Assembly: GCA_036735545.1 (NCBI GenBank)
Contig: DAINOD010000038.1
Span: forward strand, 1-26,108
Direction: 5' to 3'
DNA length: 26,108 bases
DNA from: Rubrimonas sp036735545
GTDB lineage: Bacteria; Pseudomonadota; Alphaproteobacteria; Rhodobacterales; Rhodobacteraceae
Below the pieces are notes generated by a model, which did no database searches, had not been told where the DNA came from, and saw only the letters and a program-made list of their open reading frames with translations. Shown piece by piece: positions 7,477 to 15,333 of this stretch (its first letter is position 1; every line of letters begins with the position of its first letter). Made by a program: the position numbers and the translations under genes.

Positions 7477-7711
7477 ACTCACCGGCGAACAGCTCACCGC
7501 CATCGCGACCATCGTCATCGCGCCCGTGATCGTGACCACGCTGGCGATCTGGCAGGAGATCATCAAGTCGAGACGCAAGCCCGAGGCGGGCGCGGACGTG
7601 TCCGCCACGCTCCGCCAGCTGGAGGAGGACCTTGAGCGGATCGAGCGATGGCAGGAGCGCATCATCGACCGGCTCGACGACATCGTGCGGATGCAGATCC
7701 TGCGCAAATAG
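7466..7711 (+). CDS. Small membrane protein with C-terminal coiled coil, unknown
   Basis: The product is 81 aa from ATG 7466, which lies inside the end of the preceding gene (11-bp overlap). Residues 6 to about 26 (TGEQLTAIATIVIAPVIVTT) form one membrane helix. A basic stretch (KSRRK) follows, then an acidic/basic heptad-rich segment (LRQLEEDLERIERWQERIIDRLDDI) typical of a coiled coil. The layout of one N-terminal membrane helix and a cytoplasmic or periplasmic coiled coil is seen in many phage holin and holin-associated proteins, but no family can be named. The frame is open upstream to 7397; a start there would overlap the previous gene by 80 bp and is less likely. Confidence 0.65.
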   Translation: MAVELTGEQLTAIATIVIAPVIVTTLAIWQEIIKSRRKPEAGADVSATLRQLEEDLERIERWQERIIDRLDDIVRMQILRK

Positions 7712-7771
7712 CCGGGGCCGAAGCGCACGGCGCCGGTTGACGCGAGCCCCCGGACAGGGCTTCTGGGGCTC

Positions 7772-9607
7772 GTGGTTAACGGTCGGTCAGCATCCGCGGC
7801 GAGTTCCCGCGCTTCGCTCGCGCTCGTCGCCCTTCTTGTGGGGGGCTGCGCCGGTCGCGAGGCCGGCGAGGCCTTCACCTTCGAGCGGCCCGAGACGGCG
7901 GTGGACTACGCCGTGGAGCTTTCGGGCGCGCCGAGCGACGAGATCGACGCCCTACTGCGCGAATCGCTTGGCGTGTTCCGGCGACAGGACGACGGCGCCC
8001 AGAGCCTCGCCTTCCTGCGCCGCCGCGCCATCGAGGACGTGGCCATCGCCCAGCGCGTCCTGCGCGCCTTCGGCTACTACGAGGCCGACCTGGCCGTGGA
8101 GGTGGTCGAGACGGCCGACGGCGCGGCGCTGGCGCGCCTGACCGTCGAGCCCGGCCGGCGCTTCACCCTCGCGGCGCACCGATTCGTCGTGCTCGACGCC
8201 GGCGCCGTCGCGATCGCGCCGCTGGATGCGGCGGCGCTGGGCTCGCCCGTCGGTCAGGCGGCCGAGGCGCAAGGCATCCTCGACGCCGAGGCCGCCGCGG
8301 TGACGCGTCTGCGCGCGACCGGCCGCCCCTACGCCGTTCCCGCCGGTCGCGACGCCGTGGCCGACCTGGAGATCGCCACCATCGAGGTGGACAGCACCGT
8401 GCGGGCCGGGCCGGCCTACGCCTTCGGCGAGCCGGTCTTCGAGGGGCTGCGCCGCGTCGAGGCGGACTATCTGCGCACCTACCAGAACTGGGAGGCCGGC
8501 GAGACCTTCGACGAGGCGCGGCTGGCCGCCTTCCAGCGCCGGCTGGTGGACACGCGGCTGTTCGACGCCGTGTCCGTGCGCGCCCCCGAGACGCCCCCAG
8601 ACGGCGACATCGCGCCGGTCATCGTGCAAGTCGAGGAAGGCAGGCGGCGCAGCGTCAGCGCCGGCGCGCGCTTCGACACCGACAGCGGGCCGGCGGTGCG
8701 CGGGACCTTCGAGCACCGCAACCTGTTCGGCCGCAACGAGACCGTGCTCGTCGAGGCGCTGGCGGGGCTGGAGGAGCAGCGCGTCGAGGCGCGCTACCGC
8801 GTGCCCCAATACCTGCGCGACCGGCAGGACTTCGTCGCCGGCGCCGGCGTGCGCCACATCGAGGACGACGCCTTCGACGAACTGGCCTTCACGCTGGGCG
8901 CCGGGCTCGAGCGCCAACTCGGCCGCTACTGGCGCGCCGGCGCGGGCGGACTGCTGGAGGTGACGCAGACGACCGACATCGACGGCGAGCGCACCTTCAC
9001 CCTCGCCGGGCTGCCGATCTTCGCGGCCTTCGACGACACCGACGACCTGCTGAACCCGACCAACGGCTGGCGCTTCCGCGCCGACGTGACCCCCTTCGCC
9101 GGCGTGGCCGATTCGGGCGGGGCCCCGCTGTTCACCCGCCTCGACGCGACGCTCAGCACGTATTACCCGCTCGATGAGGAGCGCCGCTACGTGCTCGCGG
9201 GCCGGACGCGCGTCGGCTCGATCCCCGCGCTGGACAATGACGACGTGCCGGCCGGCCGCAGGCTCTACTCAGGCGGCGGCGGCTCGGTGCGCGGCTATCA
9301 GGATCGTTTCATCGGCCCGCTCGACGCGCGCGGCGATCCCACGGGCGGTCGCTCGGTGGTGGAGCTGGGGGCGGAGCTGCGCGCGCTGGTGTCGCCGCCC
9401 TTCGGCCTCGCCTTCTTCGTGGAGGGCGGCGCCGTGAGCCAGGAGGCGGTCCCCGTGTTCGACGAGGGCTTTCAGGTCGGGGCGGGGCTGGGGTTGCGCT
9501 ATCTCTCGCCGGTCGGGCCGATCCGGGTGGACGTGGGGGTTCCGGTGAACAAGCGCCGCGAGGACGACGACTTCCAGATCTACCTGTCGATCGGGCAGGC
9601 CTTCTGA
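7772..9607 (+). CDS. tamA: TamA, Omp85-family outer-membrane assembly factor
   Basis: The product is 611 aa from GTG 7772. An N-terminal export signal is followed by POTRA-type repeats (about residues 40-280) and a 16-strand Omp85 beta-barrel (about 290-611). The barrel has the diagnostic loop-6 motif VRGY (in GGGGSVRGYQDR) and the chain ends in Phe (YLSIGQAF), as outer-membrane barrels do. Family knowledge: TamA works with TamB to insert outer-membrane proteins or move lipids. Odd feature: the signal peptide ends ALLVGGCAG, which fits a lipobox with Cys 26 as lipidation site; proteobacterial TamA is normally not a lipoprotein. The ribosome binding site for GTG 7772 is weak, so the exact start is uncertain. 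tamB follows with a 1-bp overlap (TGATG). Confidence 0.93.
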   Translation: MVNGRSASAASSRASLALVALLVGGCAGREAGEAFTFERPETAVDYAVELSGAPSDEIDALLRESLGVFRRQDDGAQSLAFLRRRAIEDVAIAQRVLRAFGYYEADLAVEVVETADGAALARLTVEPGRRFTLAAHRFVVLDAGAVAIAPLDAAALGSPVGQAAEAQGILDAEAAAVTRLRATGRPYAVPAGRDAVADLEIATIEVDSTVRAGPAYAFGEPVFEGLRRVEADYLRTYQNWEAGETFDEARLAAFQRRLVDTRLFDAVSVRAPETPPDGDIAPVIVQVEEGRRRSVSAGARFDTDSGPAVRGTFEHRNLFGRNETVLVEALAGLEEQRVEARYRVPQYLRDRQDFVAGAGVRHIEDDAFDELAFTLGAGLERQLGRYWRAGAGGLLEVTQTTDIDGERTFTLAGLPIFAAFDDTDDLLNPTNGWRFRADVTPFAGVADSGGAPLFTRLDATLSTYYPLDEERRYVLAGRTRVGSIPALDNDDVPAGRRLYSGGGGSVRGYQDRFIGPLDARGDPTGGRSVVELGAELRALVSPPFGLAFFVEGGAVSQEAVPVFDEGFQVGAGLGLRYLSPVGPIRVDVGVPVNKRREDDDFQIYLSIGQAF

Positions 9608-12600
9608 TGCGCGCGCTGGCGCTCGCCGCGGCGCTGTGGCTGGCGGTCTCGCCGGCTCAGGCGCAGATCTCGCTCCTGGGCCTGCAGAACTCGCTGGTGC
9701 AGTTCGCCCTGTCGCGCATCTCGACGCCGGGCGAGCTGGAGATCACCGCAGACGGCGTGCAGGAGGGCGAGGACGGACGCACCGAACTCGCGGGCGTCCG
9801 GGTCGCGGACGGGCGCGGCGTGTGGCTGGAGATCGACGCGGTCGGCCTGCGCTGGAACCCCACCCGCATCCTGCGCGGCGAGTTGGAGATCAACCGCCTG
9901 TTCGCCCGCGGCGTCCGGCTGCTGCGCCGACCCGACCCCGCGGGCGTCGCCATCGAGGCGACCGGGCCCGAGGTCGAGAGCCCCCCCTTCTCGTGGCCCC
10001 GCGCGCCCATCGCGACGCGGGTCGAGGAGATGACGCTGGAGGGCGTCGAGATCGCCGCGGGCGTGATCGCCGCGCAGTCGCTGGCCTTCGACGCCACCGG
10101 CGCCGCGCGCGACGAAGGGAACGAGCAGGCCGCGCAACTGACCCTGCGCCGCACCGATGCGGTCGAGGGGGCCATCGCGCTCGACTATCTGCGCGATTTC
10201 CGCGCCGGCACGCTGCGCCTCCAGGTGAACGCCGACGAGGCCGCTGGCGGCGTGGCGGGAGAGCTCGCGGGATTTCCGCCCGACAGCGCGGTGCGGATGG
10301 TGGTGGACGCCGACGGGCCGCTCGACGACTGGGCGGTGCGCTTCGACGCCGAGGCCGAGCGCGTCTTCGTCGCCGGCGGCGAGGCGCAGGTGGTGGTCGG
10401 CCCGCCGCTCTCGGTCGCAGCGACCTTCCAGGTCGTCCCCGGTCCAGCCATGGACCCCCAGATCGCCGCTGCGCTGGGCGAGCGCGCGAGCCTCGTCGCC
10501 CGCGTCGCCGAGGACGCGGACGGCGTGATCCGCATCGAGCAGGGCGCCGTCCGCGCGCCGGACCTGACGCTGGATGCGTCGGGCTTCTTCGCGCGCCAGA
10601 CGGGCGCGCTCGACCTCGACGTGGCGCTGGAGGCGCGGGCCGGCCTGGCGCCGCTGGTCCCCGGCGCGGACTTCGAGCGCATCGCCTTCGACGGGACCGT
10701 ATCCGGCGCGCTGGACGATCTCGCGGCCAACGGCGCGCTGGCGCTGGCGGGCCTGCGCACCGAGCCCGTCGACGTGGGCGCGGCGCGGCTGGATGTCGCC
10801 GTGACGGTCGCCGGCCCCGTGATCGGCTTCTCGCTGTCGGGCGACACGGAGGGGCTGCGGCTCGACCGGTTGACCCCCGAGACGGTGGGGCCGGCGCGGC
10901 TGGTCGCGGAAGGGCGTTGGGACGGCGCGGTCGCCGACCTCGCGACCCTGAGCCTGCAGTCGGCGCTGCTGTCGGCCTCGGTCTCGGGCCGGATCGACGT
11001 CGCCGGCGACGCCGCCTCGGTCGCCTACGAGGCCGCCGCGCCCGATCTCGCCGCCATCGCAGCCGCCTATGGCGCCGACGCGGCCGGGGAGTTCGCCGTC
11101 GAGGGGCGGCTGGAGGGGCCGCTGACAGGGCCGAGGCTGACCGGTTCGGCGGCGCTGACCGGGCTGCGCTGGGAGGCGGAGACGCTGGGCGCCGTGCGGC
11201 TGACCCATGACGCGACCTTCGGCGACGTGTCGGAGGGGACGGCGCGGCTCGAGGTGGACGGCTCGCGCTTCGGACCCGGGCGCATCGCGGCGGGTTTCCG
11301 GCTGGAGGGCTCGCGGCTCGACTTGCGCGACTTCGACGCCTTCGTGCTGGGGGTGGCGGCGGCCGGCGCGGCGACGGTGGACCTCGACACGCTGCTGACC
11401 GAGGGGGTGGTGTCGGCGCGCATCGCTGACCTTGCGCCGCTGTCCGAACTCGCCGGCGACCCGGTGCAGGGCGCGGCCGAACTGACCGCGACGCTTTCCG
11501 TGACGGAGGGCGCGCAGGACGCGGCGCTGGTCGGCGTGGTGTCGGACTTCTCCGGCTTCGACGCGCGGGTCGGCGGCGTCGACCTCGACGTGGCGCTCCG
11601 CGACGCGCTGGGTCCGTCGGCCCGCGGCGAGGGCCGGCTGAGCCTGCGCGACGTGGCGGCGGCCGGGGCCGAGATCGGATCGCTCGGCTTCGAGGGCGCG
11701 GCCGAGGACCTGCGCGGCGCGCCCGCCGCGCGGGGCGTGCTGACCGCCGAGCGGCTCGCCTATGCGCCGGCCGAGGCGCGGGTGGCCGCGCTGCGCTTCG
11801 AGGGCTCCGGCGCCGACCTGCTGGCCGACCCTTCCGCCTCGGGCGTGCTGACGGCCGAGGGCGTCGAGGCGGCGGGCGCCAGCATTGGGGCGTTGCGGCT
11901 GGAGGCCGACGGCGAGGGGTTGCTCGTCGCCCGCGCGGTGCGCGGCGTGCTGACCGCAGAGCGACTGGCCTATCCGGCCGCCGAGGCGCAGGTCGCGCGC
12001 CTGCGCTTCGAGGGCTCCGGCGCCGACCTGCTGGCCGACCCTGCCGCCTCCGGCGTCCTGACCGCCGAGGGCGTGGCGGCGGCCGGGGCGCGCGTCGGGG
12101 CGCTGCGACTGGAGGCTGACGGCGAGGGGCTGCTGGAGGCCCGCGCGGTGCGCGGCGTGCTGTCCGCAGAGCGGCTCGCCTATCCCGCGGCCGAGGCCCA
12201 GGCGGCGCGTCTGCGCGTGGAGGGGAGCGGGACAGACCTGCTCGCCGCCCCTCAAGGCGCGGCGACCGTGACGGCGGAGGGCCTGGCCGCCGCCGGTTTC
12301 GCCACACCCCGAGCGCAGGCGGACGCAGCGCTGGACGCCGCCGGGCGGCTGACGGCGCGCCTGCGCGCCGAGCCGGGCAGCCTCGGCGACACGCGGCTCG
12401 GCCCGTTGGCGCTCGACGCCGCGGTGGACGGGGCGGTGGTCGACGGCGCGCCCGGCCCCGAGCCCGTGATCGACGCGACCGCGACGCTGGGGCCTACCGC
12501 CGCACCGCCGCTGTCGCTGCGCGCGGCGCGGCTGACGGCGCGCGGGCCGTTGTCGGCGATCGAAACGACGCTGGACGCGCAAGGAGCCGTCGGCGACGCC

Positions 12601-14403
12601 GACCTCTCGGTCGCCCTTCGCGCCCGGATGGACGCCGCCGCGGCGGCGCCGGTCATCGACGTGGCGACGCTGGAGGCCGCGGTTGGCGAGGCGCAGGCGC
12701 GGCTGCGGCGGCCCCTACGCGTGACGGCGGGCGAGAGCGTGACGCTGGAGGGGCTGGACCTCGCCCTCCCCGGCGGGGGCCTGCGCGGCGACGCGACGCT
12801 GCACCCGAACGGCGCCAGCGGATCGTTGACGCTGCAACTCGACGACGTGACGCCCCTCGCCCGCATCGCCGACGCCCCGCTGGCGTCGGGCGCCCTTACC
12901 GCGCAGACGCGCTTCGACACCCGCGCGGGCTCCGCCTCGGCGACGCTGAGCGCGCAGGCCAGCGGGTTGAAGCCGGCGGGGGTGGCGTTCGACCTCGGCG
13001 GGTTCGACCTCGACGCGCAAGGGCGCTGGGACGGCAGGCGTGCGGCGCTCGACGCCGCCGTCGCGGGACCTTTCGCCCAGCCGCTGACCTTCACGGTCGC
13101 GACGCCGCTGGTTCCGACCGGCGGCCCGCTGCCCGCCATTCCGGCCGGCGCAGGAATAGACGGACGGCTGCGCTGGCAGGGGCGCATCGGCGATCTGTGG
13201 ACGCTGGTCCCCACCGCCGACCATGTGCTGGACGGCGACGTGGCGATCGACCTCGGCTTCGCAGGCGCGCCGGGCAGTCCGCGGCTGTCGGGCGACGTGC
13301 GGCTGAGCGACGGGCGCTACGAGAACCTCGAGATCGGCACGATCCTGACCGACGTCGCGGCCGCGTCGCGCGTAGAGCCCGACGGCGCCTTCGCGGTGAC
13401 GCTGACGGCCCAGGACGGCGCCGGCGGACCGGTCCGCGCGGAGGCCCGGTTCGGGGGCGGCGGGCTCGACGCGCGGATCAGCGCCGACGGCGCGGTGCTG
13501 GTGCGCCGCGACGACGTCACCGCCAGCATCACCGCCGATCTGACGGCGCAGGGGCCGCTCGACGGATTGGCGCTGGCCGGGACGGTGACGGTCGACCGGG
13601 CCGAGGCGCGTCTTGTGAACACCACCCCGCCCTCGGTGGCCTCGCTGGGCGAGGTGCGCATCAAGGGCGAGCCCATCGTCCCGCCCCGCGACCCCGGCGC
13701 GGGCGCGGTGGCGCTGGATCTGACGGTCCGCGCGCCCGAGACGATCTTCGTGCGCGGCCGCGGCCTCGACAGCCAGTGGCGCATGGACCTGCGCGTGACC
13801 GGCGACAGCGCCCGGCCGCAGGTGGTGGGCGCCATCGAGCGGGTTCGCGGCCAGCTCGCGCTGGCCGGGGCCACCTTCGATCTGGCGCGCGGGACGATCC
13901 GCTTCACCGGCGGGCAGCCCATCGACCCCAGCATCGACGTGGCGCTGTTGCGCGACGCGGAAGGGGTGCGCGGGGGCGTTGTGGTGCGCGGCTTCGCCTC
14001 CGCCCCCGAGATCGCCTTCGAGAGCCAGCCGCAACTGCCCGAAGGCGAAGTGCTGCCGCGCGTTCTGTTCGGCAAGTCGCAGCAGTCGCTCGACGCGAGC
14101 GAGGCGATCCAGATCGCGACCGGGCTCGCGACGCTGCTCGACGGCTCGGGCGGAGCGCTGGACCGGCTGCGCGCGACGGCGGGCCTCGACGTTCTGCGCC
14201 TGGAGGGGATCGGCGAGGAGGCGACCGTCACGGTCGGCTCGCGGGTGGCGGACGGCGTGTTCGTCGGCGCAAAGCAGCCGCTCGACGGCGGCTCGGCGCG
14301 GGTGACGGTGGAGATCGAGGTCTTCCCCAGCGTCACGGTGGACACCGAGGTCGGGACAGGCGCCGGCGGGTCCGTCGGTCTGAACTGGCGGCGGGAGTTC
14401 TGA
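9607..14403 (+). CDS. tamB: TamB, translocation and assembly module (DUF490)
   Basis: The product is 1598 aa, a large AsmA-like protein. Residues 1-20 (MRALALAAALWLAVSPAQAQ) are a signal or anchor segment. The long middle is made of weakly repeated beta-strands, expected to form the hydrophobic beta-groove of TamB that spans the periplasm. The last 400 or so residues match the DUF490/TamB domain, with IRFTGGQPIDPSID, LPEGEVLPRVLFGKS and a terminal Phe (LNWRREF) that can engage TamA. The start ATG overlaps the tamA stop by one base, so the two are translated from one mRNA. Unusual feature: near-identical 70-residue tandem repeats from residue 709 on. The stop abuts the convergent crp-family gene with no spacer. 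Confidence 0.95.
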   Translation: MRALALAAALWLAVSPAQAQISLLGLQNSLVQFALSRISTPGELEITADGVQEGEDGRTELAGVRVADGRGVWLEIDAVGLRWNPTRILRGELEINRLFARGVRLLRRPDPAGVAIEATGPEVESPPFSWPRAPIATRVEEMTLEGVEIAAGVIAAQSLAFDATGAARDEGNEQAAQLTLRRTDAVEGAIALDYLRDFRAGTLRLQVNADEAAGGVAGELAGFPPDSAVRMVVDADGPLDDWAVRFDAEAERVFVAGGEAQVVVGPPLSVAATFQVVPGPAMDPQIAAALGERASLVARVAEDADGVIRIEQGAVRAPDLTLDASGFFARQTGALDLDVALEARAGLAPLVPGADFERIAFDGTVSGALDDLAANGALALAGLRTEPVDVGAARLDVAVTVAGPVIGFSLSGDTEGLRLDRLTPETVGPARLVAEGRWDGAVADLATLSLQSALLSASVSGRIDVAGDAASVAYEAAAPDLAAIAAAYGADAAGEFAVEGRLEGPLTGPRLTGSAALTGLRWEAETLGAVRLTHDATFGDVSEGTARLEVDGSRFGPGRIAAGFRLEGSRLDLRDFDAFVLGVAAAGAATVDLDTLLTEGVVSARIADLAPLSELAGDPVQGAAELTATLSVTEGAQDAALVGVVSDFSGFDARVGGVDLDVALRDALGPSARGEGRLSLRDVAAAGAEIGSLGFEGAAEDLRGAPAARGVLTAERLAYAPAEARVAALRFEGSGADLLADPSASGVLTAEGVEAAGASIGALRLEADGEGLLVARAVRGVLTAERLAYPAAEAQVARLRFEGSGADLLADPAASGVLTAEGVAAAGARVGALRLEADGEGLLEARAVRGVLSAERLAYPAAEAQAARLRVEGSGTDLLAAPQGAATVTAEGLAAAGFATPRAQADAALDAAGRLTARLRAEPGSLGDTRLGPLALDAAVDGAVVDGAPGPEPVIDATATLGPTAAPPLSLRAARLTARGPLSAIETTLDAQGAVGDADLSVALRARMDAAAAAPVIDVATLEAAVGEAQARLRRPLRVTAGESVTLEGLDLALPGGGLRGDATLHPNGASGSLTLQLDDVTPLARIADAPLASGALTAQTRFDTRAGSASATLSAQASGLKPAGVAFDLGGFDLDAQGRWDGRRAALDAAVAGPFAQPLTFTVATPLVPTGGPLPAIPAGAGIDGRLRWQGRIGDLWTLVPTADHVLDGDVAIDLGFAGAPGSPRLSGDVRLSDGRYENLEIGTILTDVAAASRVEPDGAFAVTLTAQDGAGGPVRAEARFGGGGLDARISADGAVLVRRDDVTASITADLTAQGPLDGLALAGTVTVDRAEARLVNTTPPSVASLGEVRIKGEPIVPPRDPGAGAVALDLTVRAPETIFVRGRGLDSQWRMDLRVTGDSARPQVVGAIERVRGQLALAGATFDLARGTIRFTGGQPIDPSIDVALLRDAEGVRGGVVVRGFASAPEIAFESQPQLPEGEVLPRVLFGKSQQSLDASEAIQIATGLATLLDGSGGALDRLRATAGLDVLRLEGIGEEATVTVGSRVADGVFVGAKQPLDGGSARVTVEIEVFPSVTVDTEVGTGAGGSVGLNWRREF
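11731..12297 (+). repeat. 210-bp in-frame tandem repeat within tamB
   Basis: Two full units (11731-11940 and 11941-12150) and a partial third (12151 to about 12297) follow each other at exactly 210 bp, or 70 codons. Hand comparison of units 1 and 2 gives 178 of 210 identical bases (about 85%). Each unit splits into two related halves of 36 and 34 residues, starting RGVLTAERLAY and SGVLTAEG. A more diverged copy precedes unit 1 (AAGAEIGSLGFEGAAEDL). They encode TamB residues 709 to about 897. Confidence 0.9.
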
Positions 14404-15093
14404 TCAGGGCTCGTCGTCGAGCGCCTCGGCCAGCGCCTCGAGCGACGGGATCGCCAGCGCCCGGTCCTTGCGCAGGATGAGGCCGCGCTTGGCCAGCGTG
14501 CTCATCTCGCGCGACACGGCCTCGCGGTGGGTGCTGATGCGCGCGGCGAGGTCGAAATGGGTCGGCGGACGCGGGATGACCACTGCGTCGCCCTGCGCGC
14601 CGCGCGCCTCGGCCATCCGCAGCAGTTCGCGAATCAGGCGCTGGCGCACCAGAAGGGTGCTGAACTCGGTGACGCGCTCCAGCAGCCTGCGCACCTGGCC
14701 CGAGAGGTGCTTCAGCATCGCCAGCGCGAAGCCCGGCCGCTCGCGCAGCAGCGCCTCGAAGTCGCGCTGGGCGATGACGCCGGCCCGCACCTCGCCCTTC
14801 GCGATCACGCTGGCCGAGCGGGGCGAGCCGTCGATGGCCGCAAGTTCGCCAAACATCTCGCCGGGGCCGGCCTCGTGGAACTCGATCAGCTTGCCATCGT
14901 CGGCGTAGATGACCACGCGCGCAGCGCCTTCCAGCAGCAGGAAGACGCTGCGGTCGTCGTCCTCGTGGTTGATCAGGGCCTCGCCGTCGGCGAACACGCG
15001 CTGCGTCATCACGCGATCGACGGCGTGGCGCTCATCCTCCGGCAGGACAGGCACGCGGCTGGCGAGTGGCATAAGTGCGGGCAATCCCCTCAT
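14404..15093 (-). CDS. CRP/FNR-superfamily transcription regulator, CRP-like
   Basis: The product is 229 aa. Residues about 15-120 form a cyclic-nucleotide-binding domain with the phosphate-binding cassette FGELAAIDGSPRSASV at 81-96, close to the cAMP-binding pattern of CRP. A dimer helix lies near 125-155 and a winged helix-turn-helix at about 178-205 (FDLAARISTHREAVSREM), with R190, E191 and R195 placed for DNA contacts. The protein has no cysteine, so it is not an FNR-type Fe-S sensor. The target genes are unknown. ATG 15093 is taken as start; ATG 15072, seven codons in, is possible and neither has a good ribosome binding site. A near-consensus CRP box lies 12 bp upstream of the start, suggesting autoregulation. 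Confidence 0.9.
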   Translation of the reverse strand: MRGLPALMPLASRVPVLPEDERHAVDRVMTQRVFADGEALINHEDDDRSVFLLLEGAARVVIYADDGKLIEFHEAGPGEMFGELAAIDGSPRSASVIAKGEVRAGVIAQRDFEALLRERPGFALAMLKHLSGQVRRLLERVTEFSTLLVRQRLIRELLRMAEARGAQGDAVVIPRPPTHFDLAARISTHREAVSREMSTLAKRGLILRKDRALAIPSLEALAEALDDEP

Positions 15094-15104
15094 GGCGTCG
15101 CGAT

Positions 15105-15120
15105 TGTGACTTTGCGCACA
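15105..15120 (-). promoter_or_regulatory. Candidate CRP-type operator
   Basis: The + strand reads TGTGA-CTTTGC-GCACA, one base off the classical CRP consensus TGTGA-N6-TCACA. It lies 12 bp upstream of the CRP-like gene's ATG and 64 bp before the divergent small gene. A second symmetric element, TTGCG (15112-15116) and CGCAA (15127-15131), overlaps it. Binding by the adjacent regulator is inference. Confidence 0.55.
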
Positions 15121-15150
15121 GATTTACGCAATCGGCGGCTGCATGTTGAC

Positions 15151-15162
15151 GTTAACGTTAAC
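15151..15162. promoter_or_regulatory. Perfect 12-bp palindrome in the divergent crp-small gene region
   Basis: GTTAACGTTAAC is a perfect palindrome, directly preceded by TTGAC at 15146-15150, so that (A)ACGTT is repeated. It stands out as AT-rich in a GC-rich region and sits 21 bp before the ATG of the 46-aa gene. It is probably an operator or part of the promoter for that gene; the binding protein is unknown. Confidence 0.4.
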
Positions 15163-15183
15163 CGCCACACTCGGAGAACGCAG

Positions 15184-15324
15184 ATGGACCGCACCCGAAA
15201 GGCCCCCGAGCGTTTCGCGCCCACGCCGGACGGCTACTGGCGCGACAAGGCCGACCAGCACGGGCCGGCCGGCGGCCTGCTGGCCTTCGCCCTGCTCATG
15301 GTGATCGCGCTCAGCGTCGTCTGA
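15184..15324 (+). CDS. 46-aa single-pass membrane peptide, unknown
   Basis: ATG 15184 has GGAG at 15173-15176 at good spacing; TGA is at 15322-15324. The soluble N-terminal part is polar (MDRTRKAPERFAPTPDGYWR, then DKADQHGP). It is followed by one hydrophobic helix, GGLLAFALLMVIALSVV, at the C-terminus, so the peptide should be tail-anchored with its N-terminus in the cytoplasm. I do not recognise a named family. It diverges from the CRP-like regulator gene and may be controlled by it. Convergent lysS ends 9 bp downstream. Strong ribosome binding site and coherent membrane helix favour a real gene over chance. Confidence 0.65.
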   Translation: MDRTRKAPERFAPTPDGYWRDKADQHGPAGGLLAFALLMVIALSVV

Positions 15325-15333
15325 CGCCGGCGC

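Larger units (their letters stand above)
6860..7711. other. Islet of lower GC with phage-like small membrane genes
   Basis: Hand counts of four 60-base lines within 7081-7380 give about 59% GC, against 77% for a line in tamA (8881-8940). The shift begins right after the aminotransferase stop and fades near the end of the second small membrane gene. The stretch holds a possible 21-aa ORF, two overlapping membrane-protein genes, and about 110 bp (6860-6970) without a recognisable gene. No integrase, transposase, direct-repeat boundary or intact tRNA gene was seen, so the limits are set by composition only. Confidence 0.5.

Noticed and set aside
11731..12297. Repeats considered as CRISPR or minisatellite
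   Set aside because: The units are 210 bp, in frame, contiguous without spacers, and encode a coherent protein repeat within tamB.
9580..12582. A 1000-aa open frame on the minus strand opposite tamB, plus an 805-aa one and others
   Set aside because: High GC suppresses stop codons in the antisense frames of tamB. These products are Arg/Gln/His-rich low-complexity strings without domains, while tamB has a clear family match.
14397..14406. CTGATCAG palindrome spanning the tamB and crp-family stop codons as a terminator
   Set aside because: It is only 8 bp with no room for a loop; it arises from two abutting TGA stops on opposite strands.
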